From NCBI RefSeq assembly GCF_949298305.1, contig NZ_CASFWU010000066.1:1-22710 (forward strand): a DNA stretch of 22,710 bases, written 5' to 3'. The notes under the pieces were generated by a model. That model searched no databases. It was given only the letters and a program-made list of their open reading frames with translations, and was not told the origin of the DNA. Source of the DNA: an uncultured Bacteroides sp. Lineage in GTDB: Bacteria > Bacteroidota > Bacteroidia > Bacteroidales > Bacteroidaceae. Shown piece after piece: positions 1-5,870 of the stretch; position 1 is the first letter of the stretch, and the number at the start of each line of letters is the position of its first letter. The translations under genes and the position numbers were made by a program.

Positions 1-103
1 GTACATCAAGGAGGACGAATACGTGGAAGTCACCCCCAAGTCCATGCGTATGCGCAAGGTCATCCTGGACGAGACGGAGCGCAAGCGGGCGAACAAGAAC
101 TGA
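1..103 (+). CDS. typA: Translational GTPase TypA/BipA, C-terminal end (5' truncated by window)
   Basis: Only the last 33 codons are present, read from base 2 to the TGA at 101-103. The tail reads YIKEDEYVEVTPKSMRMRK, then VILDETERKRANKN; the DE-x-VEVTP-S-R-RK-x-LDE-RKRA pattern is the conserved C-terminus of TypA/BipA, a ribosome-associated GTPase of the EF-G family involved in 50S assembly and stress adaptation. The GTPase domain lies outside the window, so identification rests on the tail alone. No hairpin follows the stop directly: the MITE-like element starts 26 bp downstream. Transcription therefore probably ends within that element or at the bidirectional hairpin at 396-465, shared with the convergent fimbrillin genes. 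Confidence 0.85.
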   Translation, partial: YIKEDEYVEVTPKSMRMRKVILDETERKRANKN

Positions 104-129
104 GCGGACTGTAATCGGTAAAATAAAAA

Positions 130-395
130 ACTTAAGTTTTGGATTTGATATTTCTCTGTTAATTAAGTAGCTAAGAAGTTAAGGAGTTAAGCCAATAGTT
201 TTATAATGGTTAATGGTAAATGATTAATGGTTAATTTCATTCTTCATTTTCTCGTCTATCGGCTTTAACTCCTAAGCCCACCTTGGTGGGGTCTTTCCCT
301 TTCGGGGTGAGTTGGAGGGGGTCTCCTTTTAACTCCTTTAACTCCTGCAAGTTTGGCTTCGCCGATTTTCAATTCGGTAAAACCGTAACTTGAGT
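130..395. mobile_element. MITE-like element, copy 1 (266 bp, no ORF)
   Basis: The element begins ACTTAAGTTTTGG and ends CCGTAACTTGAGT. Read inward on the opposite strand, the right end is ACTCAAGTTACGG, so the two ends form an imperfect terminal inverted repeat (ACTYAAGTTNNGG). Flanks are taaaaa (124-129) and aaaaaa (396-401), a 5/6 match compatible with a 6-bp target duplication but low in complexity. Copy 2 at 5448-5653 has the same orientation and nearly identical ends (about 40 bp on the left and 65 bp on the right), with a diverged middle. Inside is a long stem (183-198 with 256-273) and a short hairpin CCCACC-TT-GGTGGG (277-290). No transposase is encoded, so mobility would have to be supplied in trans. 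Part of the middle is the 'ttaatggt' type AT-rich filler. Element boundaries are inferred from comparing copies. Confidence 0.65.
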
Positions 396-465
396 AAAAA
401 AGTGATGAGCGGTAAAAGCGGATAGCTGAAAAAGCTGTCCATTATTTGCCGCTCATCACTTTTTT
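396..465. terminator. Long bidirectional hairpin terminator between typA and the fimbrillin genes
   Basis: The arms AAAAAAGTGATGAGCGGTAAA (396-416, A-rich start) and TTTGCCGCTCATCACTTTTT (445-464) pair with one wobble. A second nested hairpin pairs GGATAGCT with AGCTGTCC (420-440). The A-run before and T-run after the stem make it a terminator in both directions. It ends about 10 bp from the stop codon of the leftward VWA-fimbrillin gene and lies about 290 bp beyond typA, so it best serves the fimbrillin operon and can also stop typA read-through. Confidence 0.8.
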
Positions 466-474
466 GTTCGGTCC

Positions 475-2361
475 TTATTTGAAAGTTACATTTTCAAATA
501 TTCGGTTGGCTTTGACCTTCCCGTCGGTGGAAAGAATTGTCATCTCCACTGTATGTGTGCCCGAAAGCATCCCTTCCGTAACGTTGCAGCGCACGGTGCA
601 GGAGTTTGTTACGGCTCCTGTTACAGGCAGACTTTCCAAAGTGACACCTGAGAAGTTGGAAGGAGCAATGATGATGGTTCCTCCGGTATATTCAGACAGC
701 AGACGAGGGTCTTCCCGGACGTTGGTCACCCATTGATAGTTGGTTTTGCCGCTGTAGACCGTGTGGATGGTGCCTTGGGATACATTCCAGTTTTGCTGGT
801 CTTTGACGTATTCTACCGACCATTTAGATTGCTTGTTGGGCTGATTCGGTTCATCCGTAAAGTTTACGTAAATCCGGTTGCTGCTTTGGCGGAAAGAAAA
901 ATGCTCATCGGCAAAGCGCAATGCCAATACACCGCATTCATCGCTGCTGGTGTAAGCAGTTGCTGCGCTTTTGAGTTCGGCCTCGTCAGGACCGGCAAAA
1001 CCGACAGTGCGTTGTGTTCCTGTTTTTCTGTTCAGGTATTCGCTTAGTGTATTTACGTCAGTGATGTTCAAGGCTCCATTAACGCTTCCGCTTACTGAAT
1101 AGCCTACACAGCCGAACTGAATGTCCATTTTCTGTGAAAGCAGATTGGACCATTCTATGATTTCGCGCGCCACAGCGTTGGCTTCTTCGCTCATACTTCC
1201 GGAATTGTCTACAAGAAAGACAATGTCAATCAAAGGTTTTTCCGTTTCGCCCGAACCGACATTGGCAATGGCGATGCCTTTAGGCTGGTTGTCAATTTCC
1301 ATCCAGATGTTTTGTCGGGAATCACCTGTTCCGTACAGTTCCAGCCAATTATTGTCGGGTGTCTGAATACCGGTCAGAAGCAGACGGATGGATTTGTTAT
1401 CGTACTCTTCTTCTACGGTTACAGAGAAACTGGGAATGGAGGTGTTCAATTCTTCTGGAGCGATGTCAGGATTGGGGGTGGCGACTGCATCTGAAGGCAC
1501 ACCGGTGATGATGCTTGGGTCTGCTTCCTTTTTTTTGCTCAACGTATATTTTTCACCGGATCTGAATAGGTACAAAGTACGTTCGGTACCCGATGTGAGG
1601 TTGATGTCCTCTCCGGCTTCGACGATAGCTGTTCCTGTTTCTGTCGTCAGTATTCCCATTTTGTCTCCCTGAACGAATTGCTGGGGAGGAAGAATGGCTT
1701 TGCATTGATTCGTTCCATTGCTGCCCATAATGACAGAGCCTTTTTCTCCCGTTGCTGTGAATGACTTGGCATTGAGGTCTACTTGGACTTTGTCATAGAC
1801 ATTGGTTAATGTAAAAGTGGCATTTGTCAGTTGGGATAAAGACTGAGAATAATCTATGATGATTTTGCTAAGCTGATGATTGAATTTAAGCGCAACCGTT
1901 TTTTCGGCCGAGGCATTGGTCGTGTATGCAGTCATCAGGTCACTGATGGTATAGTCGGAATCCGAACGCTGGTCGGGTTCTACCTGGAACATAAAGTTAC
2001 TGCTTGCCTGTCCCGTGTAGGGGTATATGGCATAGTAATACAATGAAGAGCCGTCTTGGGGCAATACGATGCCTTCGCCTGACGGTATAAACTGGTAATT
2101 CAGATAAGTATAAGGCACATTGTTTGCATAATTGTTGGCTGAGATGATGCCTGATGCTCCTGAAGTGCTTTCTTGCATGGCGAAAACTTCAATTTGGTCT
2201 CCTGTATCGAATCCCGTGTCAGTAGCTTTTGTGATGCCACTTTCCCATGTGGGCGAGAATGTCACTTCAATGGATTTTTTCGGGGCGGATTCCTCCATCC
2301 CTTCCGTACAGCCATAGAAACAGCATAGTAGCCCTATGAGGGTCAAATGAAAAGATTTCAT
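475..2361 (-). CDS. Fimbrillin-family lipoprotein with von Willebrand A domain (fimbrial tip/adhesin-like)
   Basis: 628 aa. The N-terminus is a lipoprotein signal ending FYGC (Cys18), a slightly atypical lipobox acceptable in Bacteroidetes. Residues about 30-300 carry the fimbrillin (Mfa-like) domain, with the ATDTGFDTGDQIEVFA opening, the YYAIYPYT segment and the FNHQLSKI motif. A VWA domain follows, with beta-strand IDIVFLVDNSGSM and an intact MIDAS DNSGS at 385-389; it runs to about residue 560, then a short C-terminal beta region. In Porphyromonas gingivalis the VWA-containing Mfa5 is an accessory subunit of Mfa1 fimbriae, so a tip or adhesive role is a fair inference, not shown here. It is second after the fimbrillin at 2470-3921, 108 bp apart with a hairpin between. 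A strong terminator follows. Confidence 0.85.
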   Translation of the reverse strand: MKSFHLTLIGLLCCFYGCTEGMEESAPKKSIEVTFSPTWESGITKATDTGFDTGDQIEVFAMQESTSGASGIISANNYANNVPYTYLNYQFIPSGEGIVLPQDGSSLYYYAIYPYTGQASSNFMFQVEPDQRSDSDYTISDLMTAYTTNASAEKTVALKFNHQLSKIIIDYSQSLSQLTNATFTLTNVYDKVQVDLNAKSFTATGEKGSVIMGSNGTNQCKAILPPQQFVQGDKMGILTTETGTAIVEAGEDINLTSGTERTLYLFRSGEKYTLSKKKEADPSIITGVPSDAVATPNPDIAPEELNTSIPSFSVTVEEEYDNKSIRLLLTGIQTPDNNWLELYGTGDSRQNIWMEIDNQPKGIAIANVGSGETEKPLIDIVFLVDNSGSMSEEANAVAREIIEWSNLLSQKMDIQFGCVGYSVSGSVNGALNITDVNTLSEYLNRKTGTQRTVGFAGPDEAELKSAATAYTSSDECGVLALRFADEHFSFRQSSNRIYVNFTDEPNQPNKQSKWSVEYVKDQQNWNVSQGTIHTVYSGKTNYQWVTNVREDPRLLSEYTGGTIIIAPSNFSGVTLESLPVTGAVTNSCTVRCNVTEGMLSGTHTVEMTILSTDGKVKANRIFENVTFK

Positions 2362-2398
2362 GATGTTTGAATTTGATGAGGTCCAGTAGATAGATTAT

Positions 2399-2458
2399 AA
2401 GGAGGCTCCTGTTCAGGATTACTTTTGTGGAAAAGGAATCTTGTCCGGTGCCTCCTTA
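2399..2458 (-). other. Intercistronic stem-loop between the two fimbrillin genes
   Basis: The arms AAGGAGGC (2400-2407) and GCCTCCTT (2451-2458) pair perfectly, and the inner parts pair imperfectly (about GATT with AATC). On the transcribed strand the stem is followed by ATAATCTATC and no U-run, so it is unlikely to be a full terminator. It more likely reduces read-through or protects the upstream message, letting the major fimbrillin be made in excess over the VWA subunit. That role is inference. Confidence 0.45.
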
Positions 2459-2469
2459 ATTGATTGGAT

Positions 2470-3921
2470 TTACTTTTTGTATTTGCTGAATGCAGAGAAT
2501 CCTTGTTCAAAGTCCGGTGTTACGTTGTTACGTGTCCAGGCTGTATTCGCTGCCAGTCCGTCCCCGTCTTTAAATACCCGGAATACTCCTTCATCCATTA
2601 ATTCTTCTTCGGGATCAGCTCCTTTCTCTACCATGATAAAAGCATAATACAAGTCACGGATACCGGAGGAGGTCTTTATTCCGGAAATGATGAGTGCTGT
2701 TTTGTATTTTATTCCATCGCTCACTCCTTCTGTATTGAAGAAGGCGGAGAAATAGTCTCCATAACCGCTGATGAATGCTCCTTTTCCTACACTTGCGCTA
2801 TTGCCGGATTTGTCTTCATAATCCAACGTATTATTGGTGGTGTTTTGATTGTAAAAGCGGATATAAGTGTCCTTAACAACATCTCCCGGATCATATCCAC
2901 CTACCCCTTGGTCCTCGCAATAGACGGTAACCATCTGGCTGATTAAGTATTGTCCTTCCACAATGGGAGGATTTATTCCGTTATAAATGGGCATATAGGG
3001 CTCCAACGCATCTTGTATTTCTTCAGGAACAACCTCGTCGAGACGGTCATCTGCTTCTCCCCAAGGATTGATGTCACCGATGAACTCTACTATTTCTTTG
3101 TTTTCGGTCATTGCAATGGTCAGTTCTGTCTGAAGGCCGGATTTAATTTCCATACTTCCATTCATGGTAACCGTATACTGTTCATTGCCAATGGTCAGTA
3201 TGGCTATTTCAGTGCCGTCCTCAAACAGCTGGGGAGGAAGAATGGCCTTGAAACTTCTGGTCCCGTTGTCAGAGCAAATGACATCGCCTCGATTCCCTGT
3301 GGCTGTGAAACTTAGGCTGTTTAAATCAACTTTGGCGGTAGTATACACGTTGACCAGGCTGAGGCCCATGTCTCCACTCGGCCAATTGTCTCCTTGCAGG
3401 TTGATAATCATCTTTGAAAGACGGTGATTGAATTTCAAGGACACTAACGTTTCGTCCGTAGCCGTAGTGTTGGCTGTACATAAATCGCTGTTGGTATATC
3501 CGCTACCGCGCTGGTCTGATGCTATTGTAAATTCATATTGGTTTTTGGCATTAGAAGTGTAAGGATATACAGCATGATAGTAGACCTTGTCTCCATTTTC
3601 CGGCTTTTCGATGGCGGCAGCAGATGTGAATTTGTTGCCGTCGTAAGCGTAGCGTACATTGTCGGCATAGTTGCCGCTGGCAGCAATGATGCCTTTGTTG
3701 TCATTACCTGTTGATAGTACTCCAAATACTCCAATCGCGTCACCGCTATCAAATTGGGTGTCGGTGGCACGTGACAAGGGATTGATTGTGGCCTCGAAAT
3801 AAACTGAACTCTCCCCTTGAGACGGAAGAGTGTTTTCGGATTCATTCGCACTGTCGCTTCCGCATGAGGTGGTCATCATGGCTGCTGCGACTAACATTCC
3901 ATAAAAATAGCACTGTCTCAT
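2470..3921 (-). CDS. Fimbrillin-family lipoprotein
   Basis: 483 aa. The lipoprotein signal peptide ends MMTTSC (Cys20). Residues about 35-290 match the Mfa-like fimbrillin fold, sharing landmarks with the neighbour: RATDTQFDSGDAIGVFG, YYHAVYPYT and FNHRLSKMIINL. The C-terminal half (about 310-483) has no VWA domain; it carries a glycine- and aspartate-rich region and ends FSAFSKYKK. Fimbrillins are exported as lipoproteins, processed at the surface and polymerised by strand exchange into thin fimbriae. As the first gene, nearest the promoter, it could be the stalk or an anchor-type subunit, with the VWA protein as accessory; this cannot be decided from sequence. No FimB-E or Mfa2-type usher or anchor genes lie in the window, so this is a minimal two-gene locus. 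Confidence 0.85.
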   Translation of the reverse strand: MRQCYFYGMLVAAAMMTTSCGSDSANESENTLPSQGESSVYFEATINPLSRATDTQFDSGDAIGVFGVLSTGNDNKGIIAASGNYADNVRYAYDGNKFTSAAAIEKPENGDKVYYHAVYPYTSNAKNQYEFTIASDQRGSGYTNSDLCTANTTATDETLVSLKFNHRLSKMIINLQGDNWPSGDMGLSLVNVYTTAKVDLNSLSFTATGNRGDVICSDNGTRSFKAILPPQLFEDGTEIAILTIGNEQYTVTMNGSMEIKSGLQTELTIAMTENKEIVEFIGDINPWGEADDRLDEVVPEEIQDALEPYMPIYNGINPPIVEGQYLISQMVTVYCEDQGVGGYDPGDVVKDTYIRFYNQNTTNNTLDYEDKSGNSASVGKGAFISGYGDYFSAFFNTEGVSDGIKYKTALIISGIKTSSGIRDLYYAFIMVEKGADPEEELMDEGVFRVFKDGDGLAANTAWTRNNVTPDFEQGFSAFSKYKK

Positions 3922-3947
3922 AATGTTGTGTTTTTATAATTTTACCA

Positions 3948-3955
3948 CAAAACTA
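3948..3955 (-). promoter_or_regulatory. Candidate Bacteroides -7 box for the fimbrillin operon
   Basis: Reading leftward the sequence is TAGTTTTG, fitting TAnnTTTG. The -33 region has only a weak TTTTC. It would give a leader of about 20 nt before the ATG at 3921. Leftward and rightward promoters may overlap here, since TAAATTTG also occurs on the plus strand at 3957-3964. Confidence 0.45.
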
Positions 3956-4290
3956 ATAAATTTGGTACTGTTTGAAAACCTTGTTTTTCCAGTTTGGGAC
4001 TATTTGGCCTTAATCGTGTGCTATTCAGATAAAATTAGTTACTATGTATGCAATTTTTATTTGAACGATTGTCGGGTCATGTCTTTGGTAGGGTGGATTG
4101 TTAGCCGGGATTGCGTGATTTGATAAAAAAGGAGATTCGTCGTTTGGCAATTGTCTGTTGGAGAGTTTTTTTAAGGAAAAGTGACCAAAAGAATATTTTT
4201 AAGTCCTAAATGATAAGGGAATTTTCCGGGGAAATGCTTTACTTTGTCATACCGCCAAACCCGGCGGCACCAAGAAGAAAGGAGCGGCTT
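3956..4290. other. Gene-free spacer between divergent fimbrillin and winged-helix genes
   Basis: AT-rich spacer with no credible gene; short open frames here show no recognisable protein. A small hairpin CCGCC-aaacc-CGGCGG (about 4250-4266) sits 25 bp upstream of the winged-helix start and could lie in its leader. No clear -33/-7 promoter pair for the rightward gene is seen; the best candidate is a TTACTTTG at about 4240. Confidence 0.4.
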
Positions 4291-4509
4291 ATGAATCTGA
4301 ACTTGCAGTTTATCAAGAAAAATAGTTTGAAGGTGTATGACGTGCTGGTACGTTATACGCATTGTACATTTGACCAGCTGGAGAAGTTCTGCGATTTGAC
4401 GAGTACGGACCTCTGTCTGGCACTGGCGCAACTGATGCGGGAGAACAAGGTGGAGCAGTATTGCGTGCAACATGCCGTTTATTACCGTCCTGCGGGGTTG
4501 TTGCCCTGA
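4291..4509 (+). CDS. Small winged-helix-like protein (possible DUF2582-type DNA-binding domain)
   Basis: 72 aa from the ATG at 4291, chosen because AAAGGAG stands 6 bases before it; an upstream in-frame ATG at 4210 would add a proline-rich stretch encoded by the leader hairpin and is less likely. The protein reads as helix (NSLKVYDVLVRYTHCTF), helix-turn-helix (DQLEKFCDLTSTDLCLALAQLMRENKV) and a beta wing (EQYCVQHAVYYRP). The pattern LxxAxxxLxRENKVE resembles small winged-helix DUF2582-type proteins of Bacteroidetes, which are uncharacterised putative DNA-binding proteins. A strong terminator follows 57 bp downstream, so it is monocistronic. It is the only gene besides the fimbrillins between the two direct MITE-like copies and could be their regulator, though nothing proves it. 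Confidence 0.6.
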   Translation: MNLNLQFIKKNSLKVYDVLVRYTHCTFDQLEKFCDLTSTDLCLALAQLMRENKVEQYCVQHAVYYRPAGLLP

Positions 4510-4565
4510 TAAGGAATAGGTTGTGTGTCCCCGAGGGAGGGAAACATGTACCGGCTTGAAACATA

Positions 4566-4600
4566 AATGAGGGCGTGTCCTGTTCGGGCACGCCCTCATT
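4566..4600 (+). terminator. Hairpin terminator after the winged-helix gene
   Basis: The 15-bp arms AATGAGGGCGTGTCC and GGGCACGCCCTCATT enclose a 5-nt loop, followed by GACTTTCTTGGTTTT. A closely related hairpin is at 5781-5817, sharing loop-proximal sequence and the following CATTG-CTTT; between the copies one stem pair changes C-G to T-A. Confidence 0.75.
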
Positions 4601-4632
4601 GACTTTCTTGGTTTTCCTGATTTCATTACTTT

Positions 4633-4661
4633 ACTCAAGTTCGCAAGTGCAAAACTTGAGT
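4633..4661. mobile_element. 29-bp mini-element with MITE-type ends
   Basis: ACTCAAGTT (4633-4641) and AACTTGAGT (4653-4661) are perfect 9-bp inverted repeats around an 11-bp core, identical to the right-hand end of the two larger elements. They are flanked by a perfect direct repeat tacttt (4627-4632 and 4662-4667). This is the same 6-bp duplication length as copy 2. It looks like an internally deleted family member or an end-only insertion. Confidence 0.6.
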
Positions 4662-4886
4662 TACTTTATTTGAAATAAATTCAAAAAGCTCTTTGTAGGT
4701 ATCTGTGGAATTGGATCTGGAGTTCGAGTGGCTTGCAGATGATGGAAAAAGGGGCAGAAGTGGCAGCAGTCAACAATGTATTTTTAATATCACACAGACT
4801 GCATTGATATGTCTTCACTTTATAGACAGGGAAAAGGCACTGACAACCGAATCAGAACGGTATTTGACCAAAGTGTGTCTATTCAA
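4662..4886. other. Gene-poor spacer before the 23-bp array
   Basis: A 62-codon open frame (4705-4893, +) runs through here, but its product has no recognisable motif, no ribosome-binding signal and ends inside the repeat array. I do not call it a gene. No promoter or RNA was recognised. Confidence 0.3.
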
Positions 4887-5047
4887 GCAGTAGCACTGCA
4901 ACGGTTAATGCAGTAGCACTGCAACAGTTAATGCAGTCGTACTGCAACAGTTAATGCAGTCGTACTGCAACAGTTAATGCAGTCGTACTGCAACAGTTAA
5001 TGCAGTCGTACTGCAACAGTTAATGCAGTCGTACTGCAATGACTGAT
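4887..5047. repeat. 23-bp tandem repeat array, seven units, each with a small hairpin
   Basis: Units start at 4887, 4910, 4933, 4956, 4979, 5002 and 5025, an exact 23-bp period; the seventh diverges after about 15 bp. Each unit holds GCAGT-N3-ACTGC (5-bp perfect stem, 3-nt loop) followed by AACAGTTAAT. Units 1-2 have loop AGC, units 3-7 loop CGT, while the stem is unchanged. The first unit also differs by one base (AACGG for AACAG). Units are contiguous with no unique spacers, so this is not CRISPR. Copies 3-6 are identical, indicating recent expansion by slippage. Confidence 0.9.
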
Positions 5048-5202
5048 ACAGTAGTATGACAGCAGTACCTTCGTTTTGACATGTCTTCATAAGCACACGG
5101 TGAGTGAAGGTATATTCGGCTTTGCCTTCTGGAATTTGCCGGCAGGCGAACTGATACCTTTCTTGTTGTTTGCTCAAACCCGGTAAATCCGGGGCTAAAA
5201 AT
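5048..5202. other. Spacer between the two tandem arrays
   Basis: No gene recognised. Leftward frames through it continue into the 23-bp repeats and look spurious. A small dyad CCGG-taaat-CCGG lies at about 5180-5192. Confidence 0.3.
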
Positions 5203-5280
5203 GATAACGTTATCAAGTGCCCACGATAACGTTATCAAGTGCCAATGATAACGTTATCAAATGCCGATGATAACGTTATC
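5203..5280. repeat. Array of four perfect 12-14-bp palindromes at 22-bp spacing
   Basis: GATAACGTTATC occurs at 5203-5214, 5225-5236, 5247-5258 and 5269-5280, exactly 22 bp apart. Three copies extend to the 14-bp palindrome TGATAACGTTATCA, and the linkers are related (AAGTGCC, AAATGCC). The central CG with mirrored half-sites resembles operators of LacI-family regulators, and 22 bp is about two helical turns, which would put bound proteins on one face. A short open frame starts at 5300 just downstream, but no -7 box lies between, so a regulatory role is only a hypothesis; a slippage-derived repeat is the alternative. Confidence 0.8.
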
Positions 5281-5299
5281 ATAAATCGGAGGATAATCT

Positions 5300-5488
5300 A
5301 TGGCGGAGGAAAGGCACACATGTACTCTGCATAAAGTTCACTACAGAGGATTGCAGAGCTATTTCAACGTGGTAATTGGCGTAGATAAAACGATTCAAGT
5401 CCCTGACTATAACTGCCCGGCAGGATTTTACCTCAGAGACTTAAATAACTTAAGTTTTGGATTTGATATTTCTCTGGTAATTAAGTAG
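5300..5488 (+). other. Doubtful short ORF interrupted by MITE-like copy 2
   Basis: 62 codons from an ATG preceded by GGAGGATAATCT. No family recognised. The last 14 codons are encoded by the MITE-like element that starts at 5448. If the element and one TSD are removed, the frame continues in phase as RDLNKDVINRTLYLYPKRK and beyond, so the insertion may have split a gene or a gene remnant. However, the continued frame would run through a hairpin and antisense to the nitroreductase end, and the opposite strand is also open (frame beginning near 5783), so coding status is unproven. Confidence 0.2.
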
Positions 5489-5653
5489 TTAATATATTGG
5501 TGAGTTAAGCCGATACATTGTGAGCTGTTTGCTTCTCTATTGGCTTTTAACTCCTAAGCCCGTCCAAGACGGGCGATAACTCCTTTTTAACTCCTTTAAC
5601 TCCTGCAAGTTTGGCTTCGCCGATTTTCAATTTGGTAAAACCGAAACTTGAGT
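5448..5653. mobile_element. MITE-like element, copy 2 (206 bp, no ORF) with perfect 6-bp TSD
   Basis: Starts ACTTAAGTTTTGG and ends CCGAAACTTGAGT; the ends pair as ACTYAAGTTTYGG. It is flanked by perfect 6-bp direct repeats taaata (5442-5447 and 5654-5659). Orientation is the same as copy 1. The long stem (about 5502-5515 with 5538-5553) and the short hairpin CCCGTC-CAA-GACGGG (5559-5573) occupy the same places as in copy 1; the short hairpin differs by two compensatory base pairs. The copy is 60 bp shorter mainly because the AT-rich middle and one GC-rich segment are missing. Non-autonomous; no transposase in the window. Confidence 0.75.
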
Positions 5654-5780
5654 TAAATAAGGATGTCATCAACCGCACACTATACTTATATCCGAAGAGA
5701 AAGCCGTTGTCTGTCTCTTTGAGACGGATGCCGGCTAATTCTCTAAGTTGGGTGACGCATTTGGTAAAGTCGGAAAACAT

Positions 5781-5817
5781 CAATGGGGGTGTGTCCTGTC
5801 CGGGCACACCCTCATTG
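5781..5817 (-). terminator. Hairpin downstream of the nitroreductase gene
   Basis: The 16-bp arms CAATGGGGGTGTGTCC and GGGCACACCCTCATTG enclose a 5-nt loop. It lies 54 bp beyond the nitroreductase stop in its direction of transcription, and is related to the hairpin at 4566-4600. The leftward T-run after the stem is short (TGATGTTTTCC), so efficiency is uncertain. Confidence 0.6.
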
Positions 5818-5870
5818 GCTTTTGGGGATTTTCTTGTTTTTTCAGCGTGTTTTCGGTCGCCTTGGGACAT

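Noticed and set aside
4171..4638. 155-codon leftward frame over the winged-helix gene
   Set aside because: The plus-strand frame has an RBS, a plausible fold and a terminator; the minus frame crosses that terminator and a mini-element.
4887..5047. CRISPR array at the 23-bp repeats (and at 10841 and 21705)
   Set aside because: Units are directly contiguous with no unique spacers, and there are no cas genes.
5216..5245. Second sigma-54 promoter (TTGGCACTTG on the minus strand)
   Set aside because: The -12 GC element is absent at the correct spacing, and the motif is part of the palindrome-array linker.
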